64,000 nucleotides of DNA from NCBI GenBank assembly GCA_050084985.1, contig JBITNC010000002.1, positions 26,536,001 to 26,600,000 of the forward strand, in the 5' to 3' direction. Positions 1 through 10,870 of the stretch are shown here, in pieces. The stretch is from Nageia nagi. Its lineage: Eukaryota; Pinophyta. The number at the start of each line of letters is the position of its first letter. Positions within the stretch are counted from its first letter, which is position 1. A model generated the notes under the pieces. That model was not told the origin of the DNA. It was given only the letters and a program-made list of their open reading frames with translations, and searched no databases. A program made the translations under genes and the position numbers.

Positions 1-507
1 CTCCCTCAAGGGACTTAGTCTAAAATGAATCCATCAAATCTTAATGCACAAGTTGAAGTAGTTGAGATTCTCTTGTTACCTTATCATTTTCAAACTTTTG
101 TTTATTCATCTTACCAAGGATGCACTTCTCACACAAACCAGTTGAAGGAGAAATTGAAGGTAAACCTTCCATAAGTTCTTGGTCTTTCATGACTTAAATA
201 CTCTTATGGTTAAGGTTCTCTAAACATTGGTGCTAAAGATTGCCAATAGAACACACATTTGTAGCAAGACACATCTTTGTAGGAACTTGATCCATAACAT
301 CAAGATCATCTTTCATTAACCCTTTGACCACGTGGCAAGTCCTTTCTTAATGCACTAGGATTGAAAGTTGAACTCAAAAGAGTACCCTTTTTTTATAACT
401 TGGATCACATAGAGAAGGTTCATCCTTAGCTTAAGAACATAAAGCACATTTTTAAGAACCTTCCCATGAATCAAGACACTCTTAATTCCTTAGACTTCAA
501 GGATAAA
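1..507 (-). pseudogene. Copia pol fragment (GAG-pre-integrase region), decayed
   Basis: This stretch is colinear with about 28050-28570 of the intact copia element further right, which encodes the end of the protease and the GAG-pre-integrase zinc-binding region of the polyprotein. Many matching blocks are visible, such as the parts coding for the histidine/cysteine zinc-binding segment, but there are stop codons and small indels in every frame. It is cut on the left by the window edge. On the right it jumps directly to a primer-binding-site remnant and LTR, so gag and the long leader (about 3.9 kb in the intact relative) are deleted. It is non-functional. Confidence 0.8.
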
Positions 508-514
508 GATACCA
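508..514 (-). promoter_or_regulatory. Remnant tRNA-iMet primer binding site
   Basis: Read on the minus strand, the bases just after the LTR give TTGGTATC, the first part of the initiator-methionine primer site TGGTATCAGAGC. The rest has been replaced by the deletion junction with pol sequence. Confidence 0.6.
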
Positions 515-516
515 AT

Positions 517-1017
517 TAAGAGAGTTGAACTATAACATAAATAACTTTAAACTCCCAAGATCACATGTAGGCTCATAATTCACATCTAAGAAACTCACAA
601 ATCAATCTCATAAAGATAACTCAAGATATAAGTGGTTCCTCCAACTAAGAGTACATCCACTAACTAGATCTCTCTTAATTCACAAATAACAACTCTTACA
701 ATCTTTCTAAACTCAACTCTTAAACACTATCCACTAACATAACTTTGCTTCACAAATTGGTATATAATCACAAAGAGGGAGCCTTCTATTTATAGGCAAA
801 AATACCTCTTTGGATCACCCTTTTACCTAATGTACAAAGGCATGACATGCAACACCCTTTTACCCAAGGGGCATGCTCATGACATGGAGTGTAGGACAAG
901 TTACATTATCATATTCACTTAAATACTTAAGGTATATAATGACATCCTTAAGTATTAGTAAATTTACAAAAATGATTATTATAAAACCTTTGCAATAATG
1001 CATTATACATTCTAATA
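517..1017 (-). repeat. Copia 5' LTR, old copy
   Basis: About 500 bp colinear with the 489-bp LTRs at 24394 and 32488. Shared landmarks on the plus strand are the block with AGTACATCCAC, the TATA box (minus-strand CTATAAATAGA at 785-795) and a final TTCTAATA corresponding to TTCTAACA. It is much more diverged than the two young LTRs. The LTR ends inside gypsy integrase sequence at 1018, so the copia element was inserted into the gypsy element. Its other end lies outside the window. Confidence 0.75.
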
Positions 1018-1530
1018 GCCTTTGCATGAAAATGGCCACCACATAAACTATCACGAGCTTGTTCCAAGGTAGTAGCTATCTCATTTTGTGTAAAACATCT
1101 CAACAATGCATCATCAAATGACTTATTATATAAAACTTCTCCAATGATCACAAATTTTATTGCAATTCTCTTTAATCTCACTCTTTCATTTATATCAAAA
1201 TTTTCAAGAATTATTTGATTTTTCAAATAATTGTAAATATCAAAGTACCAATTCTAAAAATCATTTTCTTTTGTAATAATACAAGTTTGAATTTCATGCA
1301 TATGATCCATGTAAGAAGGAGAGCTTAACTTACAAATTGTGAGGATGGTCTCTTCATCTTTAATCTCAATTGGTGCTAGAGAGGTTGCACTTGCCATTGC
1401 ATATGCGTACTTATTTTTAGTTCTAGGAATATTTTGAATGGTATATCTATCAAAATAATCTAATAAATTAGTCACCACAAGTTTATAAGGCTTTAAATTT
1501 TTATCCTTAGTATCAAAGAAGTCTTGCACT
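1018..1530 (-). pseudogene. Gypsy integrase zinc-binding (H2C2) domain and preceding linker
   Basis: The minus-strand translation at 1018-1226 carries the pattern typical of the gypsy integrase H2C2 domain: a basic arginine/lysine-rich run, VLYNKSFDDALLRC, and CGGHFHAKA before the interruption. The preceding stretch 1254-1529 resembles the linker between RNase H and integrase, including an arginine-threonine-lysine-asparagine segment typical of the end of the second RNase H region. In-frame stops separate the pieces. The DDE catalytic core is not in the window. Confidence 0.75.
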
Positions 1531-1850
1531 TGATTGACAACAAGCTGTGAATCCCCCTATATCTTTATATCCTTGATTTTCAAAGTTATAATAGCATTCA
1601 ATCCTAATATCAGAGCCTCATATTCAGCCATGTTGTTTATGCATTCAAAACCAAGTTTATATGCCATAAGGATTACCTGATTTGTAGAAGATACCAAAAT
1701 AATACCTACCCTTGCTCCATGAGAATATTTTGATCCATCAAAATGCAGGGTCCAGATAGTGGGCTCATCTTTTGTGAGATAAATGTACTTAGTAGGGATC
1801 GATATCTCATTAAATTCATGCCATTGGTGGCCCTCTAGCAAGTCTTCATG
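1531..1850 (-). pseudogene. Gypsy second RNase H-like domain (aRH type)
   Basis: The translation shows WTLHFDGSK near its start, then a GARVGIIL-like strand and NNMAEYEALILGL, followed after one stop by GDSQLVVNQ. The acidic residues in DGS, AEYEAL and GDSQ match the D-E-D catalytic pattern of RNase H of the extra (archaeal-like) type seen in Tat-lineage gypsy elements. One stop interrupts it. The assignment to the second, not the first, RNase H rests on its distance (about 650 bp) from the RT end. Confidence 0.65.
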
Positions 1851-2485
1851 CTACTAGCGATGTGGTTCTTCATGAAAGATGTTTGGAAATTCTTCATAGA
1901 TGACTGCCTCCCCATCTTGAGGGAAATCAACTATCAAATTTGTGATTTCTTGGCCTTTGACAAATTTTTTCTTTACAACATTGATGCCAAATTCTTACAA
2001 CAAGATTAGCCACTTTGCAAGTCTACCAGATAAATCTACTTATCCACGAGATGTTTCAATGGGTCAATAGGACTAACAACATATGTAGTGCAATATAATA
2101 AATAATGCCTCAATTTTTTAGTAGTAAACATAATATTGTAGAAAATATTTTCCATAGGAGTGTATCTAGTCTCATATTCAATCAATGTTTTGCTAAGATA
2201 ATAGATGGCTCTTTCCTTATTTTTTGTATCTTTTTTTCAAAGCATTGTTCGTAGTGCATATAATGTGGTTGATATGTCTACGTAAGCAGGTTTTGAAAAA
2301 TCCATGGGAACTAAGATGGGAGGATCAAGCAAATATTATTTGATATCCTCAAATACTTTTTGATAATTTTCATCCCGTACAAATTTGACATCCTTTATGA
2401 GCAATTGGGTAAATGGCCTACACTAATCTCCAAGTTGTGAAATGAATCTTCTAACTAAATTTATTTTTCCTTGGAGGCTCCTTAA
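1851..2485 (-). pseudogene. Gypsy first RNase H / connection region, heavily decayed
   Basis: This links the RT fragment to the second RNase H. The minus-strand frames contain short recognisable pieces such as a proline-rich DPPILVPMD block, expected where the Ty3-type RNase H begins, but stops are frequent in every frame. No complete catalytic set can be read. Confidence 0.5.
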
Positions 2486-3110
2486 TTATTTCAAGTTTTT
2501 GGGTCGAAGCATGCTAACAATGGCTTTTACTTTTTTAGGATCTATTTCTATTCCTCTATTAGAAACCATAAACCCAAATAAGTTTCTAGAAGTAAATTTA
2601 AATGCACATTTTTGAGGCTTGAGTCTTAGTTTGTACCTTTTCAAAGTAGTGAATACCTCTTCAAGCACTTATAGATTATCTTATTCTTACTTAGATGTAA
2701 CTAGAATATCATCAACATATACCTCCATGATTTTGTGAATGTGCTCATGAAACATGTTGACCATTACTCTTTGGTATGTAGCTCCTATATTTTTAAGTCC
2801 AAAAGGTATAACCTTATAACAAAAATTACCCCAAGGGGTAGTAAAAGATGTTTTATGTTGGTTAGTAGGGTTAATCAAAAAAATTTTATAGTCGAAAAAT
2901 TCATCCATAAATAACAATGTATTATGACCAACTGCTATACTATCGATAATCATATCAATATCAGGTAATGGAAAATCATCCTTTAGACAAGCATTATTAA
3001 TATCACAAAAATTTGTACATACCTGTATTTCACCAGCTGGTTTGGAAATAGGGGTAATATTAGCCATCCAATCATAATAGTCAATAGGCCTTATGAAACC
3101 AACATTCAGG
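2486..3110 (-). pseudogene. Gypsy reverse transcriptase
   Basis: Two open pieces (2687-3067 and 2486-2668) cover the RT. Visible motifs in order are a fingers block ending in PLPDID, a degraded MD(E) palm motif, the FTTPWG and YKVIPFGLKN blocks (usual form MPFGLKNA), then the catalytic YVDD at about 2710-2720, followed by LKRYKLRLKPQKC and the LGF-like block typical of gypsy RT. A stop and a frame break lie between the two pieces. It synthesised cDNA from the element RNA when intact. Confidence 0.85.
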
Positions 3111-4379
3111 TATTTTTTCTATCTCTTTCTTGACTAGTAATGCTTTGGAAGGATGCATCTTTTTAGGTTTTTGTTTGATTGGTTTAATGCCTTCTTTCAA
3201 TGGTAGATTATGCATAATGAATGAAGGATCTAAACTTGAAATATCATTATATATTAAGCAAAATTATTAGAATACTCAATAAACTTATTTTTGTACCTTT
3301 CTTGTTGTAGAGGAGGTAGGGCTGCTCCAATTTGTATCAATCTCTCATCATTCGAAGTGCCAATATTGATGTGTATCAATTCTTCTTAAGGAAATGTAAG
3401 GTCTTATTTCTTTTGTAACAAGGATGGCAATTCTTCCATGCTTGGTACTTCATCCTTAGTTGTATCTAATGACTAAACCTGTAATACTTCATGAAAGTTG
3501 ATCTCTTGACAAAAATAAGAATATTCATTAAGGATATAAGTTACTTTGCATTTCTCATTAGATTTGGGCAATTATTAATGTGCCACTGAGTATTCAAGAA
3601 GATCATCATCAATACTAAAAAATTCAAATTCAAGAGGTATAGAATCATCAATCCATGTATCTACATCAATATCATTAGATAATTCAATCAAATTGCATTC
3701 TTTAACAAATTTAATAGGATCCCAATTTTGTTTTACTTAACCATCATTACCTAAGCCCTTTTTGGTCATTTATGCTTTAAAATTATTAGGCAAATCAGAC
3801 ATTCCTTATTTGGACTTACCTAAGCCCCCCCTTATATTTGCAATTTTGAAACATGTACTTATAAATAAAAGATGGAAAGATCCTACCCAGTTCAGAAGAT
3901 GATGGAATGTTTGTTGAGGAATTTTGGTTTGATGTTTCATATAGAGCAATGTAGGAGTGGTCATTGTCTTCATCATTTTAATGTCACTAGTGGCTTGGTA
4001 GCAGAATGGCATACCACTAGTGGCCCTCAACAGCTAATATCCTAGGTCATCCTAAGTCTTTAATAGACGTAAATAGGTTTGTGTCATCGATTTTGTAGGT
4101 TCCCATACCTGTCTTCGTGATCTAGAACTATTTTTCTATATTTACCTATGGTGTAGGATATTCCAAGGGCTCTATCTCATATCATGGTGGTAACATGGAA
4201 AAATCTTCAAGATTAGCAACATTACATAGTGCATATGGCTCAAGATCTTCCATGATTGTATGTACTTCACCTTGGAATTTGAACTTCAATATACCATGTA
4301 GTATGAAAGGGACTGCATCCATATCATGAATCCAAGGCCTCTCCAAATTCATATTATATGATAATTTGGACTTAACAAC
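3111..4379 (-). pseudogene. Gypsy protease-RT spacer, decayed
   Basis: This stretch connects the protease-like piece to the RT. No frame stays open beyond short pieces. It contains acidic stretches of the kind found before RT in Tat-type elements, but no motif I would name. Confidence 0.45.
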
Positions 4380-4721
4380 CTAAATTTTTCTTGCTATATT
4401 CCTAACACCTGTAGTAATCTTGATTGTGACTATTCCCAATGGTTTCTTTGATGAGTTATCGTAAACCCTAATCCTAAACATAGCTTCTTCTAATGGAGGA
4501 ATCTCTACACCTTTCTCTTGCAATTGAACCAAAAAATGATTAGAGCATACATTTATAGCTAATCCATTATCTACCATTATTCTTTTGAATTCCCATCCAT
4601 CAACCATATGTGTGATACATAAAGTTGAACATTCATCTAACAATTCTTTATGGAGCCTTTTGGATTTGTAAAAAGAAATAGCATCACATTTCTTAATGGT
4701 TCTAATTTTTTTAGAAAACAT
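4380..4721 (-). pseudogene. Gypsy aspartic protease region
   Basis: A 113-residue open piece contains IMVDNGLAINVCS, matching the gypsy protease active-site region, usually (V/I)D(G/N)GSA.N. Here the canonical serine is replaced and the second half is degraded. The flanking LVQLQEKGVEIP and the later glycine-containing block fit the fold that follows. The piece lies between gag and RT as expected. Confidence 0.65.
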
Positions 4722-6130
4722 AGCAACTGAAATATTAGTAGTGATAGTTTTATTTTTTTAAAAAGCATATAATATATCTTTATGAACTTGAGAAGTAAAA
4801 ATAAGATCATATAAACTAATTTTTATAGGTGTACAATTGATCAATCATGCTATAAACTTTAGGATCAGGTGGGATACTTACTTCTTCTATTGTAACCGAA
4901 TTTGGAAAATGGCATGCTCATCCTCTCCTTATACCCACACAAACCTCCTTGTCCACTAAAGAAATATTGATTGTAGGTCCTTGGTTGGTGACACTTTCAT
5001 CAATTTTATACCTTCCTTGCTCATCAAGTTCCAATATTGCTGCCTCTAATGTCTTGCAAAAATTTGTAGCATACCCTTTTCATTGATGGTAAGTTTAATA
5101 GGCATCAAACCATCCCATGGGAGCATTATCATATTGAGAAGACCTTTTGAGAGGCTGTAACAATCCTCTTTTCACAAGGTCTCTTAGAATAAAGCATGGT
5201 TGAATAGGAAATGTGTATGTGTTCTCCTTGTGGTGGTGGATCTTTGCAATTTTGGGGGAGAAGCAAGCCTATCAACCATATGCACCACTTTCTTTTCTTT
5301 CTTAGCATATGTCCTTCTATTGTCTTTAAAAAAAGAACTAGATGAATACTTGAGCTCACCTAATGCTAATAATGCCTTCTCTTTTTGCAATAATTGTTGA
5401 ACTAATAATCCAAAACTAATATCTTAATTAAGAACATGTATGATAGATTCATGAAAAATAGCATAATTTTCATTCTCATCTAATTTGTTTCGAACTAATT
5501 GCCATACCTTTTTGAACCATGGGATGTATTTCTCCAGGGTTTCATTGCTTCCTTGTCAAATTACACATAATTCCAAAACATTACTTTATTCTTTGATGTT
5601 GTGCTTATATTGTCCCTTGAAGACTTTGACCAATGCTTGGAAAGAATCAATTGATCCACCAGGTAGGCTATAGAACCATTGACTAAAGTCACCTTTTAGA
5701 CTCCTTGGGAAGAATTTTGCCATCAATTTCTCCTTCGATCCTAACTTCAACAAGCACTCCTCCTGAAAGCTAATAAGATGTTGTTTGGGATCCTATTCAC
5801 CAATGAACATCTTGAACTTAGGGGACTTATGGTCAAGTGGTAGGGGAAAATTATGGATCTCCACAATCAAGGGTAATATGAAGACACCATCATATTCATC
5901 TAGACTTTGTTGTTGTGTGATATTTGTAGGTCCAACTTGAATAGCAGGACCAGATGTCAAACTCCTTGAATTGGTGATTGTTGATAGTTATTTCTACATT
6001 TTGACTATATTTGTGTTCAATTCTCGAAGGAGGGGCATAATGTGCTCCATTTCCACACTATTGATGGCCTAGGAATAATAATGTACATCGTTAGCAGCAT
6101 ATATTTTTAACATAGGTTTTGCAAGATCTC
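4722..6130 (-). pseudogene. Gypsy gag
   Basis: Read on the minus strand, 5400-5850 encodes a typical retrotransposon gag block: HLISFQEECLLKLG, AKFFPRSLKG, then WFYSLPGGSIDSFQ, matching the Retrotrans_gag pattern around the conserved W and F residues. There are at least four in-frame stops. Downstream (4740-5180) the frame is fragmentary; a C-terminal zinc knuckle is not clearly readable. The open frames on the plus strand here are shadows. Confidence 0.75.
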
Positions 6131-6149
6131 AATGGAAGGGAAAAATAAA

Positions 6150-6172
6150 TCGAACAGTTGGGTTCACTAAAA
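6150..6172 (-). promoter_or_regulatory. Candidate primer binding site of the gypsy element
   Basis: Immediately downstream of the LTR end on the minus strand is TTTTAGTGAACCCAACTG, at the position of the primer site and similar in form to TGGTGAACCC-type sites of Tat-lineage elements, with a G-to-A change at the expected TGG. Confidence 0.45.
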
Positions 6173-6780
6173 TGTAGACCCAAAATAAAGCATATAATTG
6201 TCAATGAGGGTTATTAATGCACTATTGGTCTAGTTTGTTGTTATTGTTGCATATATCTGAAATATGGCAATAACGAATAACAAAAATATATTTATTCTTA
6301 ATTAGATTACATGTTCATTCCGTTAAGAGCAACATACATAAAATACGAGCATATATTCATTCAATTGCACGTTGTTGGAAGCCTAAAGGAGGTATGTCGC
6401 TAGCAGCCTAAAATAAGTAATATAATAGATGCAATCAAGGATGTTGCGATGAGTGAACGAAAGAATCATTAGATAGCAAATATGAGATATAACTTACAAA
6501 TAATATTTACACATAATAGAGTAATGTAACGTGTGCTATAATCTCTCTAGAATCATCCTCATATTCATTTGCCCGTAAAGTCTAAGGTCATCATTTGATG
6601 CCTTTATATATGATACATGTTTACATGAATTTGATCTTTTTGATCCCTTGTACATGCCACAAGGGTCCATTACATAAATTACATAGATTTGGGTATTTTT
6701 AACTGCTTTTTACATAATACCTCATTGAGGATCTAAAATGAATTATTTAATAATTAATAATTCATTTTTAGGCATCTACA
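6173..6780 (-). repeat. Gypsy 5' LTR (608 bp)
   Basis: The block begins TGTAGACCC and ends GGCATCTACA, giving the short inverted ends TGTAGA...TCTACA. It abuts the primer-site candidate on its left side and unrelated AT-rich DNA on its right. No second copy is in the window, so identity between LTRs cannot be used for dating. Confidence 0.7.
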
Positions 6781-9700
6781 ATTAGTGCTGACTTCTATGA
6801 ATTTTTGGTCTATGTATCTCAACATTTGCATTATTCTTTTTAGTGATTTATGGTAACTTGGAAGCATTTTTAAGTCTTTAGTCTAACAGATATCCTTTGG
6901 TTCCGAAAGCTTCATGTGATGAGATTCAAAAAAATATATCATAGGTTTTTCTGGTTTGAGATGGTGGAACTATCAATTTATGCCTTAAGAGTAATTAAGT
7001 GCTTTAAGTTGAGAATTTGCATTTTTTTCAAAGGTACTTATGGGTTTCTTAGTACTTATCAAAATTCAAGTTCGTATATGATATTGATACTGGCATTAAC
7101 ATTATTTATCGTGCTAATGCTAGGCTTAGCATTCATGCTAAGATATTTGAGTATATTTTGGTCTTAATTGGTAAGTTTAGGTATTATTTTCTCAACCATT
7201 TTCATATTTTTATATATTAAATAAATACACAAGTGCTATTTACAAAATTGCATATGATTACTGGGTTATATAATTACTTTGATAAAACTATTCGGAAATG
7301 TAAATTTTTATTTTAGAAAAATGGCTATATCCTTGTTGGGTGGACAATAAATACCCATCATTGTTATGTATTTATGATCATTATGTTTGTGAATATGAAA
7401 ATCCTTTGGGTTGGGCATTTATCATCTTGTTTGGCTTTATCATTGCATGTATTTATTGGGAAGATATTGATAAAATCCCATATATTGGAATATAACAACC
7501 CCTTTGGTTATGCATTTGTCACTTTATCATTTAATACATCCACGAATGGAGCATTCTTTACCCCCATGATGATGTGCACCCATGAATGGGGCAACTTGTT
7601 ACTTCCATAACGGTGTGACTCTCATTTGAGCTTAGGACCTATGATGCCTAAGTTTAAATTAACCATCACCATTATAATTATTCATGATCATATGTGTGCA
7701 TCCATGAATGATTAATTAGGTATTTATGTGACGATATTTCATATATGAGTATGATATTTGGCACTTTCATGATAATGTATGCATATTATATTATTTTCAT
7801 CCTTACTCTCTATTGTTATATCTTTGGTAATAAAATGTTGTGTATGAGTCCATGAATGAGATGCTTGGTTCTATTGAGATGATTTTTATCCATGATTAGG
7901 GAATTAAGTGTTACCACAATGATATCATGCACTTATGATGATTACTACTCCTATTATTACTGCTATAATTTTAAGAGTTTATCATCACATATATGTTTGG
8001 AAGGTGGTATTTTATGTCTCTATTTTTTAGGTTATTTTTTGCTCTAGGTTGTTCTCATTCTATGGAGAGCCACTCAATTTTCATAATCAAGGGAAAGAGG
8101 GGGCAACATATATCACCAAAATTTGATGATTGGATGGTTGTACAACAATAATAGGGAAGTATCAAATATTTTCCTTTCTTTTTTGTTTCCTTTGCAAACA
8201 TAATTACATTTCAAGTTCATTTCATTTCACTATATTTGCAAAGGGGGGCATTTGTTTATACTTAATTTTGCTCCACCTTAGGTGGTCCTATTAAGTGTTT
8301 TATTATGGAAAAACTATATTGTATCTTGGATGTCATATTGGTCCTTTCTCATGTAATCTTATTATTTTATGTGCTAGGTACCCTAGCATCGATGTTAGCA
8401 TTCCTAAAGGGAAATTGGATGTTGTCTTGCATATATAAGGGTAAGTATGATTCTAGAAAAAGTTATCAATATTTTAATCTCAATAGCTAGTACCATTTCA
8501 ATGTTTTGATGTTTATCAATGCCACCTATTACGATTGGGATTTTGTTAGCATGAGCATATTTGTTATTCCATATTTTGTAATTAAATGTCTAGCTTGAAT
8601 TGTTATCATATGTTGTTCTTTGGATCTTGATTACAAAATCCATTCCTTTGGATGCTTAGTGTTCATGCTATTGTACACATCATTGCTACTAATCGAGATC
8701 CAATATCTTCACCCTTACAGGTGTCCATGCTATCATTATAGTCTATCGTGCTTGTGGGGATTCACATATAAAGGTCTTTATCTTCACAAGATCCTATTTG
8801 CATATAATCTTCATCATATAAATAAGGTTTACAATTCGTATTTATCCTTCAATTAATCTTAATCTCGTTAGTGTGTTTGTTATCTTGATCTAATGATTTG
8901 GATTCATTTTTATACTACTACAATCATTTATATTTAGATTATTATCCCTTATTATTCATTACTGTTAATCCATGTTTATCTTAGTTAATAACAAAGATAA
9001 TACATTATCACATGTCAATATTTTAATATATTCGCCACTTAATTCATGCTAAGGGTCATTAAAAATATTCAATAATAAACATAAAAGAATATAAAGGAAA
9101 AGACATAAAGGGAGGCAAAGCAAGCAAGTCCAATGCATCAAACTTGGATTCTATTATGCTTGGAGTTGGAGTTTGTAATTTGCCATCATGCGCATGAGGG
9201 GTGACTGAGGACACACCCAAATCCATCATTCCAAAAGCAAAACATCCAAATCCATAGGAAAAGGACCTCCAGTGACCCATTTGGCTTGAAAAGGGTTACC
9301 AACAGTCCTCTCTGTACTGAGTTCTATGAAACTATATTTTGATTTACGAATTTGCTCGATTTTGATCCAAAAGGGGTAGTGTGATCACTCATTTTGCATG
9401 CATATATTAAAATATATCTAATGGTGTATCTTTCTTATCATTTAGAGATCATATATGGTGGATAATCATTAAATGAGATATATTGAGGAGACATTTTATC
9501 TATTTATTTAAATCATTCATCATTGAAATAAGTATCTTTAATTTTACTAAAAAATACTTTCAACTTCCTTAAGAAGCCTAATATAGGAATATCATGTAAT
9601 CATTGTTGTCCATGAGATGGTTCTCTTTATTACATTTTATGAAATAATACCTTTTGTATGTTTTAAAACTTAACATGCATATCTATTAGAGCATTTTTTA

Positions 9701-9879
9701 GAAGGTGCTATACACACACATAATTGTCTTAGGTATAAAATAAGGTTATATTTTACAATGGTTGAGAACCATCATTTTAAAATGTTAATTTTTTAACGAT
9801 CCTTAGATATACAATGACTAAAAAAAACATTGTTAAAGATCTTTAAGGGTGATTCCCTTAAAGTTGTATTTTGGTTTAG
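6781..9879. other. AT-rich spacer without a recognisable gene
   Basis: No open frame here looks coding. Between about 7530 and 7910 the phrase CCATGAATG or a close variant recurs four to five times, with a related pair of GGCATTTATC / GCATTTGTC-type phrases at 7415 and 7515. This suggests an old, degenerate tandem repeat. The rest has no assignable structure. Confidence 0.4.
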
Positions 9880-10870
9880 CATATGTACATGAAACATGTT
9901 GGTAATCAACTTGTTATTATGGTATTATATGTTGATGATATCTTATTGATTGGAAATACTAAGAAAATGATCATGGATATTAATTCTCAATTATCATAAC
10001 AATTTTATATTAAGGATCTTGGACCCACAAACTTGATTTTGGAGATGGAAATAAAGAGCGGTCATTTAAACAAGAAATTGTTGACGAATAAGAGAAAGTA
10101 CATTAAGACAATGTGTAAGAGGTTTAATATGCAATGTTATAAACCAAATAAGGATATCATTCCTTTATATTTTAAGTTGTCTACAAGATAATATCTAAAT
10201 ACAAAATAAGAGGTGGAGGAGATGTGTCATTTTTCTTATGCAAGTGTTTTAGGAAGTTAAATGCATGCTATGGTATGTACTATACTAGACATTACCCATG
10301 TAGTGGGAGTTATGAGAAAATATATGAAAAAAAAATTAGAAAAAGATATTGAACTACCATGAAGAGAGTTTTCAAAAAACTACATAATACATTAGATTAT
10401 GTAATATGTTATAAAAAAAAAAACGAACCTTATAATATATGAAAGTAGAAGGTTTTGTTGATGCATATTAAGTTAGAGATATTAATAATATAAGATCTTT
10501 AAGTGGTTATGTATTAACTTGTTTAGTGGAGTAGTTAATTGGATGTGTATAAAGAGGCATGTTGTACTTTTACTTTTAACTAAAAAAGTTAAGTATACAG
10601 TAGCCACCCAAATAAGTAAGGGAGGAATATGGCTATGAGTTATGTGTTGATGTTAGGATTTTACAAGGAGATATGAGTATAAATATGATAATCAAAGTGC
10701 ATTTATTTTGGCAAAGAACCTTGCTTATCATTATAAGATAATTCACATTGAAGTACAATACCATTTGACTAGGAATATGATCATTAAAGACAAGAAGGTG
10801 TTATTAGAGAAAGTGGATACACATAAAAATATTGTAGATGAACTAAGTTTGTGAGCATTAAGAATTTTTC
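9880..10870 (+). pseudogene. Copia RT and RNase H fragment, decayed
   Basis: The plus-strand translation from about 9915 contains LYVDDILLIGN, the copia RT catalytic box, then IKDLGPTN (usual form MKDLG). Further on, around 10575-10860, are a degraded TKAEYTAV-like RNase H block and KYDNQSAFILAKN, matching the end of copia RNase H. Stops and frameshifts are frequent. Beginning and end are not sharply defined. TGTTAGA at 10963 could be the start of a 3' LTR, but no partner is visible. Confidence 0.8.

Larger units (their letters stand above)
1018..6780 (-). mobile_element. Ty3/gypsy LTR retrotransposon, old, right part (5' LTR to integrase zinc domain)
   Basis: Read on the minus strand from right to left the order is LTR, primer site, gag, protease, reverse transcriptase, RNase H, a second RNase H-like domain, and the integrase zinc domain. 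That is the Ty3/gypsy order. The second RNase H-like block after the RT and first RNase H region suggests the Tat/Ogre lineage with a dual RNase H. Every gene has stops and frameshifts. The integrase core and 3' LTR are missing because a copia element sits at 1017; they should lie to the left of the window. Confidence 0.85.

Noticed and set aside
5200-5673. Plus-strand open frames in the gypsy gag region
   Set aside because: Shadows of the decayed minus-strand gag; no domain.
6916-7167. 83-codon hydrophobic frame in the spacer
   Set aside because: AT-rich composition, no homologue recognised, no promoter or splice context.
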